Part shown: positions 17,682 through 26,571 of the stretch, piece by piece | Layout: each line of letters begins with the position of its first letter | Numbering within the stretch: the stretch's first letter is position 1 | Origin: Zobellella maritima | Lineage (GTDB): Bacteria > Pseudomonadota > Gammaproteobacteria > Enterobacterales > Aeromonadaceae | Direction of reading: 5' to 3' | DNA length: 64,000 nt | NCBI RefSeq assembly: GCF_003075035.1 | Contig: NZ_QCZE01000003.1 | Coordinates: 62,001-126,000, forward strand | Position numbers and translations under genes: made by a program | The notes under the pieces: model-generated | What the model saw: only the letters and a program-made list of their open reading frames with translations | What the model was told of the DNA's origin: nothing | The model's database searches: none

Positions 17682-19303
17682 CAGTGATGCTGCTCCAGAG
17701 AACGGTTTAAAAATATCAGCGGGATCAACCCGACCAGCACGATAACAATGGCAGGCAGGGCGCCCAGCTCGAGTTGCTCATCGGACACGAATTGATACAC
17801 ATAGGTCGCCAGAGTATGGAAGTTGAAGGGGCGCAGCAACAAGGCCGCCGGCAGCTCCTTCATGCACTCGATAAACACCAGCAGGGCCCCGGCCAGTATC
17901 CCTTTGCGGATCAGGGGAATATGCACCCGGGCAATCATGCCGCCCGGACCATAGCCGAGGGTCTGGGTAACCATATCCAGCGACGGTGAGACCTTGTTGA
18001 TGCTGCTTTCCACCGCGCCCACCGCCATGGCCGAGAAACGCACCAGATAGCCGAAGGCAATGGCGGTCATGGTGCCGGTCAGCACCAGCCCGGGCTCCTT
18101 CAACCCCAGTACCAGCGCCAGATCATTGATGACAAAGTCCATGCCGGTCAAGGGGATCAACACGCCAATCGCCAGCACAGTGCCCGGCAGGGCATAGCCC
18201 ATGGACGCCAACCGCATGGGCAGCACCGTATAGGTCTTGCCCTTCAACCGGTGGCTCATGGCAAGCATCACCGCCAGCCCGATGGCCAGCACAGCCACCA
18301 GGGTCGACAGCAGCAGGCTGTTGGCGCTGTACTCGAAGAACCTGGCGTTCCATGCCTGATCGAAATAATGCACCGCGTGATAACAGAGGATGCCGAAGGG
18401 CAGCAGGAAGCCGATGGTCACCAGCCCCCAGCAATAGCCCAGGGCAGCCAGGCGAGTCAGGCCGGTCAGCCGGTAACCGCATTCCTGCTCATGCTCCATG
18501 GTTTTCTGGAACACCTGCTGACGCTTGCGACTCATGCGTTCCATGCTCAGCAGCAGCATGACCACCAGCAGCATGATGGCGGCAATCTTTGCGGCTGCAT
18601 TGAGGCTGCCGTAGCCCAGCCAGGTATCGTAGACTGCCGTGGTCAGGGTACTGACCGCGAAAAAGTGAACTGTGCCGAAATCGGCCAGGGTCTCCATGGC
18701 TACCAGTGACAGGCCGACGGCGATGCTCGGCCGCGCCAGGGGCAGGCTCACCCGCTTGAAACTCTGCCAGGGAGTACAGCCCAGCAGACGGCTGGACTGA
18801 ACCAGGTTGGTGGACTGTTCGAGGAAGGCGGTTCGGGCCAGCAGATAGACATAGGGATAGAGCACCAGTCCCAGCACGATGGCCGCCCCACCCAGGGTGC
18901 GGATAGCGGGAAAATGATAGTCCGCAGAAGAGTGCCAGCCGAACCAGCCGCGCAAGGCAGACTGGACCGGGCCGGAATAATCGAGCAGATCCGTATAGAC
19001 GAAGGCCACTATGTAGGAAGGCATGGCCAGGGGCAGGATCAGCGCCCATTGCAGCCAGCGCTTGCCCGGCAGTTCGCACATGGCCATCAGCCAGGCGGCG
19101 GGCAGCCCGCACAACAGGCTGAAACCCATCACCGCCAGCACCAACCAGAAGGTATTGCCAATGTACACAGGCAACACGGTACTCCACAGATGATGAAAGA
19201 TATCCTCTGTGGGTAAAAAGGCCTCATAGACCAGGGCCAAAACAGGCAAAGTCAGCAGCAGGGCCAGGCCCCAGCTGCTGACTGTCCAACCAAGTCTTTT
19301 CAT
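17681..19303 (-). CDS. fbpB: Ferric iron ABC transporter permease
   Basis: A 540-residue double permease (FbpB/FutB type) of the inner membrane, with about 12 hydrophobic helices arranged as two tandem binding-protein-dependent transport domains, each with its own EAA loop (SSRLLGCTPWQSFKRV around residue 185 and MVTQTLGYGPGGM around 430). A charged linker with REKQQV/MEHEQE-like residues separates the halves. The gene follows the binding protein by 34 bp and overlaps fbpC. The fused double-domain layout explains why only one permease gene is present. Confidence 0.92.
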   Translation of the reverse strand: MKRLGWTVSSWGLALLLTLPVLALVYEAFLPTEDIFHHLWSTVLPVYIGNTFWLVLAVMGFSLLCGLPAAWLMAMCELPGKRWLQWALILPLAMPSYIVAFVYTDLLDYSGPVQSALRGWFGWHSSADYHFPAIRTLGGAAIVLGLVLYPYVYLLARTAFLEQSTNLVQSSRLLGCTPWQSFKRVSLPLARPSIAVGLSLVAMETLADFGTVHFFAVSTLTTAVYDTWLGYGSLNAAAKIAAIMLLVVMLLLSMERMSRKRQQVFQKTMEHEQECGYRLTGLTRLAALGYCWGLVTIGFLLPFGILCYHAVHYFDQAWNARFFEYSANSLLLSTLVAVLAIGLAVMLAMSHRLKGKTYTVLPMRLASMGYALPGTVLAIGVLIPLTGMDFVINDLALVLGLKEPGLVLTGTMTAIAFGYLVRFSAMAVGAVESSINKVSPSLDMVTQTLGYGPGGMIARVHIPLIRKGILAGALLVFIECMKELPAALLLRPFNFHTLATYVYQFVSDEQLELGALPAIVIVLVGLIPLIFLNRSLEQHH

Positions 19304-19337
19304 CTATTACTCTACACGGGGGCGCACCCCCGTCTTT

Positions 19338-20351
19338 TTACAGATCGTATTGGACCTCGTCCAGCAATTGCAGCGCTTCTTTGGCATGTTTTGCCACATC
19401 GGTCAGCGGCAAGGTATCGGACTTGAACTCGCCCCAGCCCTTGACCAGCTCGGATGGCTCAACGCCCGGCTTGACCGGATACTCATTGTTGGCGGAGGCA
19501 TACAGGTGCTGAGCCTGATCGTTGCTCAGGAACTCCATCAGCTTGACCGCCGCATCCTTGTTCTTGGCATGCTTGGTCAAAGCCATGGCGGAAATATTCA
19601 CATGGGTGCCACGATCCGCCTGGTTGGGGAAGTTGATATGAACAGCTTCGGCCCACTCACGCTGCTTGTCGTTGGTCAGCATGACGCCGTAGTAGTAGCT
19701 GTTGCCCAGGGAGTAATCACAGACCCCGTCCTTGATGGCCTTGACCTGATCCCGGTCGCCGCCCTGAGGCTTCTGCGCCAGGTTGGCCTTCAGACCTTCC
19801 AACCAGGTTTTGGTGTATTCGCTGCCATGCTCGGCAATCATGGAGGCAGTCAGCGCCACATTGTAGGGGTGCTTGCCGCTGCGGGTACACAACTTGCCCT
19901 TGTATTTGGGATCCGCCAGCTCTTCATAGGTGATGTCGTCACGCTTGCCTACTCGCTCCACCGAACTGTACACGGCCCGGGCGCGTGTGGTCAGGGCAAA
20001 CCAGCGGCCATCGGCATCCCGATACTGGGCCGGAATGTTTTCCTCCAGCACCTTGTTGTCCAGCGGCTGGGTCAGGTCCTTGTCGACCACATCCATCAAG
20101 CGGCTGACATCGACAGTCAACACCAGATCGGCCGGTGACAGGCGCCCTTCCCGCTCCAGGCGCTCACCCATGCCATTCTTGATGAACACCACATTGACAT
20201 CGATGCCGGTGTCCTTGGTAAAGGCCTCGACGATAGGGGCGATCAGGAAGTCCTGACGGTTGGAATAGACGTTCACCTCTTCGGCAAAGGCATTGGCGGA
20301 CACACTGCTTACCAACACAGCGGCAGCGGACAACAGGTGTTTATGGTGCAT
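19338..20351 (-). CDS. fbpA: Periplasmic Fe3+-binding protein (FbpA/FutA family)
   Basis: A 337-residue ferric-binding protein. Translation starts at MHHKHLLSAAAVLVSSVS, giving a Sec signal peptide ending near ANAFA; the longer frame to 20390 has no start support. After cleavage comes EVNVYSNRQ, where the tyrosine is an iron ligand in this family, and the tyrosine cluster GNSYYYGVM (about residue 207) supplies the other ligands. It is first in fbpA-fbpB-fbpC(-dyp), and a Fur-like site lies 25-43 bp upstream. Confidence 0.93.
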   Translation of the reverse strand: MHHKHLLSAAAVLVSSVSANAFAEEVNVYSNRQDFLIAPIVEAFTKDTGIDVNVVFIKNGMGERLEREGRLSPADLVLTVDVSRLMDVVDKDLTQPLDNKVLEENIPAQYRDADGRWFALTTRARAVYSSVERVGKRDDITYEELADPKYKGKLCTRSGKHPYNVALTASMIAEHGSEYTKTWLEGLKANLAQKPQGGDRDQVKAIKDGVCDYSLGNSYYYGVMLTNDKQREWAEAVHINFPNQADRGTHVNISAMALTKHAKNKDAAVKLMEFLSNDQAQHLYASANNEYPVKPGVEPSELVKGWGEFKSDTLPLTDVAKHAKEALQLLDEVQYDL

Positions 20352-20375
20352 TATCCAGGTTCCATTTGGTTGATT

Positions 20376-20394
20376 GAGAATAATTAGCATTTAG
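20376..20394. promoter_or_regulatory. Putative Fur box upstream of fbpA
   Basis: The 19-mer starting GAGAATAATTAGCATTT matches the GATAATGATAATCATTATC consensus at about 12 of 19 positions and lies in an A+T-rich stretch directly upstream of the iron transporter. Iron-dependent repression would be expected. Confidence 0.5.
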
Positions 20395-20500
20395 CAGTAT
20401 ACATTTGTAGCTAACGTAATCAATAGCCAGATCATGACTGAATAAGAAAAATTTTCATCCGCACTCGTTTTACCCGGCCTGCTGACTCAATACGAAAAAA

Positions 20501-20519
20501 GGGGGACCCAGGGTCCCCC
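20501..20519 (-). terminator. Rho-independent terminator of glnK-amtB
   Basis: A perfect 9-bp stem GGGGGACCC/GGGTCCCCC with a one-base centre, flanked by six A on the left (T-run on the minus transcript) and by A-rich sequence on the right. It lies 36 bp beyond the amtB stop. Confidence 0.88.
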
Positions 20520-20555
20520 AAAAAACCAGGCTCGGCAGCCTCGTCAAATCATCAA

Positions 20556-21785
20556 TCAGTTTTGCTTCACGGTCACGAATTCAGGATAGGCATCGATACC
20601 GCAGTCGATCATGTCCATGCCGGACAGTTCTTCTTCTTCGGTCACGCGGATCCCCATGACCTGCTTAAGCACATACCAAACCAGCAGGCTGGCGCCAAAT
20701 ACCCAGGCACCGATCACCAGGATACCGGCCAACTGGGCCCATACGCTGACGTCGTCGTTGGCCACCGGCACCAGCAGCAGGCCGAAGATACCGCAAACAC
20801 CGTGCACCGAGATGGCGCCGACCGGATCATCGATGCGCAGCTTGTCCAGGCTGACGATGGCATAGACCACCAGCACACCGGCCAGCAAACCGATGGACGC
20901 GGCCCACAAATGACCGGGCGACAGGGGATCGGCGGTAATGGCCACCAGGCCGGCCAGGGCGCCGTTCAGTACCATGGTAAGATCGGCCTTGCCCCAGGTC
21001 AGCTTGGTGACCAGCAGGGCGCCGATGGCACCGGCGGCGGCGGCAGCATTGGTGTTAACAAAAATCTTGGCCACTGCGGTGGCGTTCTCCACATCGGACA
21101 CCAGCAGCTGGGAGCCCCCGTTAAAGCCGAACCAGCCCATCCACAAGATAAAGGTACCCAGGGTCGCCAGCGGCATGTTGGAGCCGGGAATCGGATGGAT
21201 GGCGCCGTTCTTGCCGTATTTCCCCTTGCGGGCACCCAGCAGCAGTACACCGGCCAGGGCGGCGGCGGCACCGGTCATATGCACTATGCCCGAGCCCGCG
21301 AAGTCGGTGAAGCCCCACTCGGACAGGAAGCCGCCGCCCCAAGTCCAGTAGCCTTCCAACGGGTAGATAAAGGCGGTCAGCACCACCGAAAAGGCCAGGA
21401 AGGCCCACAGCTTCATGCGCTCGGCCACGGCACCGGAAACGACAGACATGGCCGTCGCCACGAACACCACCTGGAAGAAAAAGTCGGATTCCAGGGCATG
21501 ATCGGCGCCCTCAGCCTGACTGCCGATCAGGCCGCCCAGGCTGGGCAGCCAACCGCCTTCGGCATTGTCCACATACATGATGTGGTAACCCACCAGCAAA
21601 TACATGGTGCAGGCAATGGCGAACAACAGAATATTCTTGGTCAGGATCTCGGTGGTGTTCTTGGCTCGTACCAGGCCAGCCTCCAGCATGGCGAAGCCAG
21701 CCGCCATCCACATCACCAGCACACCGGACATCAGGAAATAAAAGGTGTCCAGGGCAAATTTCACTTCAGTTAGTGCATCCATCAT
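20556..21785 (-). CDS. amtB: Ammonium transporter AmtB
   Basis: A 409-residue inner-membrane channel with about 11 transmembrane helices. The twin-histidine pore residues lie in GSGIVHMTGA (about residue 166) and ISVHGVCGIFG (about 317), and the aromatic gate region is conserved. No separate signal peptide is obvious; the first helix starts near residue 12. It follows glnK by 12 bp, the standard glnK-amtB operon, and GlnK would block the channel when nitrogen is sufficient. Two adjacent ATGs (21785, 21782) are possible starts. Transcription is from the sigma-54 promoter upstream of glnK. Confidence 0.96.
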   Translation of the reverse strand: MMDALTEVKFALDTFYFLMSGVLVMWMAAGFAMLEAGLVRAKNTTEILTKNILLFAIACTMYLLVGYHIMYVDNAEGGWLPSLGGLIGSQAEGADHALESDFFFQVVFVATAMSVVSGAVAERMKLWAFLAFSVVLTAFIYPLEGYWTWGGGFLSEWGFTDFAGSGIVHMTGAAAALAGVLLLGARKGKYGKNGAIHPIPGSNMPLATLGTFILWMGWFGFNGGSQLLVSDVENATAVAKIFVNTNAAAAAGAIGALLVTKLTWGKADLTMVLNGALAGLVAITADPLSPGHLWAASIGLLAGVLVVYAIVSLDKLRIDDPVGAISVHGVCGIFGLLLVPVANDDVSVWAQLAGILVIGAWVFGASLLVWYVLKQVMGIRVTEEEELSGMDMIDCGIDAYPEFVTVKQN

Positions 21786-21797
21786 GCATTCCCTCGC

Positions 21798-22166
<369 letters not shown>

Positions 22167-22175
22167 TCAGATATA

Positions 22176-22191
22176 AACAATATTCGTGCCA
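22176..22191 (-). promoter_or_regulatory. Sigma-54 promoter of glnK-amtB
   Basis: On the minus strand TGGCACGAATATTGTT matches TGGCACG-N4-TTGC with a single mismatch in the -12 element and correct GG-to-G spacing. Transcription would start near 22165, about 30 bp before the glnK ATG. Confidence 0.82.
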
Positions 22192-22283
22192 GTTTTTTAT
22201 TTCTTTATTTTCAAATGGTTATACGTAAAAAATAGATTAAGGCGCCCGCTGTGATATGATCCTGGTGCAGGCCAAACTATGAA

Positions 22284-22300
22284 CGCACCGAAATGGTGCA
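22284..22300. promoter_or_regulatory. NtrC box upstream of glnK, inside the arfB leader
   Basis: GCACCGAAATGGTGC with flanking C and A fits the NtrC consensus TGCACC-N5-GGTGCA. It lies about 95-110 bp upstream of the -24 element of the glnK promoter. A second half-site, TGGTGCA, is at 22263-22269. The box is only 12 bp before the arfB start codon on the other strand. Confidence 0.72.
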
Positions 22301-22311
22301 ATGGAGTCGTA

Positions 22312-22728
22312 ATGTTATCCCTATCGGCCCGGGTACAGATCCCCGAGCAGGAACTGGAGTTTTTAACCATGCGGGCCAGCGGCCCCGGTGGCCAGCATGT
22401 GAACAAGACCGATTCGGCGGTGCAGCTGCGCTTCGACTACGCCAACAGCCCCACCCTGCCCGATGCATACAAGGTGGGGCTGAGTAAGATGAAGGATCAC
22501 CGGGTGCTGGAATCGGGCTGCATCCTGATCCGATGCGAGAGCTATCGCAGCCAGTTGCAAAACAAGGAAACCGCCAGGGAAGCGCTACTCACCCTGCTGC
22601 AACAGGCCGCCCGGCCGGTCAAGGTGCGCCGGGCGACCAAACCAAGCAAGGCCGCCAAGCGCAAGCGCACGGACAGCAAGACCCACAGAGGCAAGATCAA
22701 GAGCGGGCGGGGGAAGATCACGTTTTAA
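22312..22728 (+). CDS. arfB: Alternative ribosome-rescue factor ArfB (peptidyl-tRNA hydrolase)
   Basis: A 138-residue release-factor homologue that frees ribosomes stalled on non-stop mRNA. The catalytic GGQ is at residues 26-28 in GPGGQHVNKTDSAV, and the C-terminal tail is basic (KAAKRKR, SGRGKITF), as needed to enter the empty mRNA channel. I chose ATG 22312 because GGAG lies 8 bases upstream; the longer frame to 22279 has no family support. The leader overlaps the NtrC box of the divergent glnK. An imperfect hairpin at 22864-22906 lies downstream. Confidence 0.93.
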   Translation: MLSLSARVQIPEQELEFLTMRASGPGGQHVNKTDSAVQLRFDYANSPTLPDAYKVGLSKMKDHRVLESGCILIRCESYRSQLQNKETAREALLTLLQQAARPVKVRRATKPSKAAKRKRTDSKTHRGKIKSGRGKITF

Positions 22729-22863
22729 GTTGCAAGCCAGAAACAGCAAGAGGATCGAGTTGGCGGCTGGTGATAGGTTGCGTCAGCGACTTGGGGCGGT
22801 TGACGATGAGCGACGCGAATCCCGATCTATGGCCATTAAGCGACTGAATCGAGTTCGGTATGA

Positions 22864-22906
22864 GAGCCCCGGAATCTCGTGCATTCAAGTAACAAGATTC
22901 CGGCTC
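22864..22906. repeat. Imperfect 16-bp-arm hairpin downstream of arfB
   Basis: GAGCC-C-CGGAATCT-C-GT pairs with AC-A-AGATTCCGGCTC across a loop of about ten bases. It lies in the 233-bp gap between arfB and yacL, which has no convincing gene. No T-tract follows, so terminator function is doubtful. Confidence 0.45.
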
Positions 22907-22961
22907 GAAGGTATGATATGGCTGGCAGCACGGGACAGCTTAAAGCCGACAGCTTACCGCG

Positions 22962-23318
22962 TTAAGTTTCGATGAATTTCAGCCATTGTTTCAGCACCCG
23001 AGCCAGATCATCCAGGCCGCAACCGGCGTACAGCTCGTCATCGTAATAGGCCATGCCGTCTTCCATCTGGTCGGTATCAAAAGCCAGGGCATGGGCACTC
23101 AACTCGGCTTCTTCTCGGGTCAGCAGCAGGCTAAACTCGGGGTAAGTTTTGCTGAATTGCTGCAGTTCACATGCCTCGATGCGGCCGATAACCAGCAACA
23201 GTTCGGCCGCCTCGACGGGATCCACCTCATCGGTCAGCCACTGACCCAGGGCTTCATGGCCCATGGTAAAACGGGCCCGGTGACGCCCTTCCAGGTCCCG
23301 AAGGAATTCAAACTCCAC
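22962..23318 (-). CDS. yacL: UPF0231 family protein YacL
   Basis: A 118-residue acidic protein of unknown function, similar to E. coli YacL along its whole length: the opening EFLRDLEGRHRARFTMGHEA, the central HALAFDTDQMEDGMAYYDDE and the C-terminal helix are recognisable. It starts at GTG 23318 (V read as M), five bases after AGGAGG; the nearby ATG is out of frame. In E. coli it is next to acnB; here it is about 3.2 kb from acnB with xanP and a hydroxylase gene between. Confidence 0.88.
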   Translation of the reverse strand: MEFEFLRDLEGRHRARFTMGHEALGQWLTDEVDPVEAAELLLVIGRIEACELQQFSKTYPEFSLLLTREEAELSAHALAFDTDQMEDGMAYYDDELYAGCGLDDLARVLKQWLKFIET

Positions 23319-23378
23319 CCATACCTCCTGCGTTAAAACGGTGATTCTACCCCTGCCAACCGGTGTCGGACAAATTTC

Positions 23379-24413
23379 TCAGCGCCCGGCCCCTGCTGCC
23401 GACCGTCGACCAACCAGGCGAAGTCGATCACGCAACCGGCTGATGGTGAGGATAAAGGGCAGGAAGATCAGTGCCCACAGGCTGCGGTAACGGTTGTTTT
23501 CCGGTTTTCCCGCCCCGAAGGTGAGCGGCTCTGGCTGCCAGCTGGTGACATACAGGGTACCGAACATCCAGTCCCACACCGACAAATTGGTGCCGAAGTT
23601 TCTGTTGAAATGTTTGGGATCGTTGCTGTGATGGATCTGATGCTGGGCCGGGCTGTTGATCACATGCTCGACAACCGGCCCGAACGACAACCAGATATGG
23701 GTATGCCTGAGATTGGCGGCCAGCGAGTTGAACAGTAGCACCAGGTAGCTGGATCCGAACAGGGTATACTTGCTGACGCTGCCGCCACACAGATAATAGA
23801 AACCGCCCGCGTAGGCGCCGATAAAAACGCCCTTGGCCAGTTTCTCCACCACCTTTTCCACCACATGGATTCGACTGGCAGTGGCTGGCACCAGCACCTC
23901 CGCCGAATGGTGCACTTTGTGAAATTCCCACAGCCAGCGGCAATGAAAGACCCGGTGCACCCAGTAATGCACGCAGTCGGCCACCAGGAACAGGCCCAGA
24001 CCATAGAGCATCATCAGCCCCATGTTTTCACCCAGGCGCGGCCGCTCGCCCCAGACCCGGGTGAAGAATCCCATATAGTCCCGGGACTCCCAGATATGGG
24101 GCTCCACCAGCCCAACCACCGGTAGCACAAACAGCAGCTTGAGCACACCGCGCAACAGGTAGTACTGATAGTCCAGCAAGGCCGAGGGATGGAACAACAC
24201 ATCGCGGCCGCCGATAAAGCGCCAATAGCTACTGGCTGTCGTGGTGCCATCCTGGCGGCGCAGTAGATAGAGCCCCAGGGCCGCCAGATAGGATATGCCC
24301 AGAAACCAGACCGAGAAGCGCCCATTGAGATCGAAGATACCAATCAGCCTGTCGATCAGCGGATCCCATAGCAGGACCTGCAAGGATACGAGCAGTTCAT
24401 CGAGGCGTTCCAT
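23379..24413 (-). CDS. Membrane di-iron fatty acid hydroxylase/sterol desaturase family protein
   Basis: A 344-residue integral membrane protein with hydrophobic segments at about 33-50, 85-103, 130-147 and 195-230. The three histidine clusters of the family are present: HYWVHRVFH (149-157), HKVHH (165-169) and HQIHH (258-262), expected to bind two irons. The likely reaction is hydroxylation or desaturation of a lipid; the substrate cannot be read from the sequence. It is monocistronic in appearance, with GGAGAT before ATG 24413 and no partner gene nearby. Relatives include alkylglycerol monooxygenase-like proteins. Confidence 0.85.
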   Translation of the reverse strand: MERLDELLVSLQVLLWDPLIDRLIGIFDLNGRFSVWFLGISYLAALGLYLLRRQDGTTTASSYWRFIGGRDVLFHPSALLDYQYYLLRGVLKLLFVLPVVGLVEPHIWESRDYMGFFTRVWGERPRLGENMGLMMLYGLGLFLVADCVHYWVHRVFHCRWLWEFHKVHHSAEVLVPATASRIHVVEKVVEKLAKGVFIGAYAGGFYYLCGGSVSKYTLFGSSYLVLLFNSLAANLRHTHIWLSFGPVVEHVINSPAQHQIHHSNDPKHFNRNFGTNLSVWDWMFGTLYVTSWQPEPLTFGAGKPENNRYRSLWALIFLPFILTISRLRDRLRLVGRRSAAGAGR

Positions 24414-24811
24414 GTTTCATCTCCGTGCAATTCATTCGGTCTGACACTCCAAGTTCCGGTGCGCACGAGATTCTAAAAGAAAACCATTCGCAACACCATG
24501 CAAATAAGTAGGTGCCTGTAGTCCCCCACCCTGGTACCTGCACGTGCACGGTTTGTTTCGGAACAACGGCTATCAGCAATAGCATTGTTCACGGTAATGC
24601 ATACACTCTTAATTCAAAGGAAACTGGCCTGACAGATTTATCTCCAGTATCCTAGCCGCGATCCTCAAATTAAGGAGAGATTCGATCACATTTTTCAATG
24701 CATGCAGATAAAAACTCCTCACCTAAAAAAGATGACCGTCCATACAAGCCAATAATAATCACAACCAGGTCATCTACGTAACAAATCGTATACACCAACG
24801 GAACACAAACA
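24414..24811. other. Intergenic region upstream of xanP
   Basis: This 398-bp stretch contains no convincing gene. It is less G+C-rich than its surroundings and carries two short perfect palindromes, GTGCGCAC (24459-24466) and TGCACGTGCA (24539-24548). It must contain promoters for both divergent neighbours. I do not see a purine riboswitch or a clear PurR box. Confidence 0.6.
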
Positions 24812-26218
24812 ATGCACCATCACCCGCAAGCTCAGGTCAGCCAGCAGGATCTGGTCTACAGGCTGTACGACAAGCCCCCTTTTATGCAATCCCTGTTCGC
24901 CGCCATCCAGCACCTGCTGGCCCTGTTCGTGGCCGTCGTTACCCCACCGCTGATCATCTGCCAGACCCTGGGTATCCCCGCCGCCGATACCGCCCATATC
25001 ATCAGCATGTCGTTGTTTATCACCGGCATAGCCTCCTTCATCCAGATGAGGCGGTTCGGGCCCGTGGGTACCGGCCTGCTGTCCATCCAGGGCACCAGCT
25101 TTAACTTCCTGGGTCCCATCATCGCCAGCGGCCTGGCCATGAAAGACGGCGGCGTCACCACCGAAACCATGCTCGCCGCCATCTTCGGCACCGCGCTGCT
25201 GGCCGCGCCGACCGAGATGATCTTGTCCCGCTTCCTGCACCTGGCCCGGCGCCTCATCTCGCCCCTGGTCAGCGGTATTATCGTCACCCTGATCGGTCTG
25301 ACCCTGATCCAGCTGGGACTGCTGTCCATCGGTGGCGGCTTCGGCGCCATGCAGGACGGCAGCTTCGGTGCGATGGACAACCTGATGATGGCCGGTACCG
25401 TACTTGCCATCATCATTCTGATGAACCGCAGCCGTAATCCCTATATCCGCCTGTCATCCATCCTGGTCGCCATGGTGACCGGTACCCTGCTGGCCTGGGG
25501 GATGGACAAGCTGACACCGGTTGGCGACAGCCTGCCGACCATGGCCCTGCCCATTCCCATGCAATACGGCCTGGGCTTCGATGCCTCGCTGTTTATCCCT
25601 CTGGTGCTGGTGTACCTGATCACCGCCCTGGAAGCCATCGGTGATACCACTGCCACCTCGGAAGTGTCAGGCGAACCGGTTAAGGGACCTGTTTATATGG
25701 GCCGCCTCAAGGGCTGCGTACTCGGCGACGGCGTCAACTCTTCCCTGGCTTCGCTGTTCAACACTTTTCCGGTATCCACCTTCAGCCAGAACAATGGGGT
25801 GATCCAGATGACCGGCGTCGCCAGCCGCCATGTGGGCTTCTTCGTGGCCGCCATCCTGGTACTGATGGGCCTGTTCCCGGCCATCAGTACCCTGATCCAG
25901 CGTATTCCCGAGCCGGTGTTGGGCGGCGCCACCCTGGTGATGTTCGGCTCGATCGCCGCCGCCGGGGTACGAATTATCTCCCGGGAAACCCTGGACCGTC
26001 GGGCGCTGTTGATCATGGCCATCTCCTTCGGTATGGGACTGGGTATCTCACAGCGTCCGGAAATACTGCAGTTTATGCCCGAGCTGGTGAAGAACGTGTT
26101 CTCTTCCGGCATCGCCGCCGGCGGCATCACCGCCATCCTGATGAACATCATCATGCCGCTGAGCCAGCCGCAACCGACAGAGCCGGAAACTGAAAGAGAG
26201 CCCACGCCGGCAGAATGA
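24812..26218 (+). CDS. xanP: Xanthine permease (NCS2/NAT family, XanP-like)
   Basis: A 468-residue inner-membrane proton symporter with about 12-14 helices. It follows E. coli XanP closely from LIYRL-type residues onward: [28 protein letters not shown], the NAT signature region around [14 protein letters not shown] and [25 protein letters not shown]. Xanthine is the likely substrate; uric acid is an alternative in this family. It starts at ATG 24812. No purine catabolic enzyme lies beside it, so substrate choice rests on similarity alone. Confidence 0.9.
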   Translation: MHHHPQAQVSQQDLVYRLYDKPPFMQSLFAAIQHLLALFVAVVTPPLIICQTLGIPAADTAHIISMSLFITGIASFIQMRRFGPVGTGLLSIQGTSFNFLGPIIASGLAMKDGGVTTETMLAAIFGTALLAAPTEMILSRFLHLARRLISPLVSGIIVTLIGLTLIQLGLLSIGGGFGAMQDGSFGAMDNLMMAGTVLAIIILMNRSRNPYIRLSSILVAMVTGTLLAWGMDKLTPVGDSLPTMALPIPMQYGLGFDASLFIPLVLVYLITALEAIGDTTATSEVSGEPVKGPVYMGRLKGCVLGDGVNSSLASLFNTFPVSTFSQNNGVIQMTGVASRHVGFFVAAILVLMGLFPAISTLIQRIPEPVLGGATLVMFGSIAAAGVRIISRETLDRRALLIMAISFGMGLGISQRPEILQFMPELVKNVFSSGIAAGGITAILMNIIMPLSQPQPTEPETEREPTPAE

Positions 26219-26571
26219 ATCTGTGATTCCAACTTGAATAAAGAGCTGATCATATATCGAGTTATCTATAAACAACGCCACCAGGCAACTGGCTGGTATA
26301 AGGAGGACGAAGAGATCACCTCCACCGACCGGCACATAGAGTGTGCTTGAAGCGGGTCGATGGAGCAGACGCTTTGTCCGATATTTATACAGGGATGAAA
26401 TAGATCGATTATTTACTAGGATTAGTATTACAGAGCAACAACATAGATCAGTGATTTAATCTGTTTGGTATTATTTGCGTCGGGCTCAGGCCCGCCCTAC
26501 GCCTGATTTTCAGCCACAAGAAAGCCAGCCCGAAGGCTGGCTTTTGTTTACCGCATGATTCGCTAAGAGGC
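26219..26571. other. Intergenic region between xanP and acnB
   Basis: A 353-bp A+T-richer gap between convergent genes with no ORF I trust. It contains a small hairpin CGGGC-TCAG-GCCCG at 26481-26494 inside a CGTCGGGCTCAGGCCCGCC-type segment that resembles dispersed intergenic palindromes, and the acnB terminator at its right end. Confidence 0.6.
26522..26543. terminator. Rho-independent terminator of acnB
   Basis: AAGCCAGCC-CGAA-GGCTGGCTT is a perfect 9-bp stem with a stable tetraloop. T-rich sequence follows on both strands, so it could also stop xanP transcripts. It lies 28 bp past the acnB stop. Confidence 0.85.

Noticed and set aside
24414-24811. Purine riboswitch or PurR box upstream of xanP
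   Set aside because: I could not find the conserved riboswitch core or an ACGCAAACGTTTGCGT-like site.
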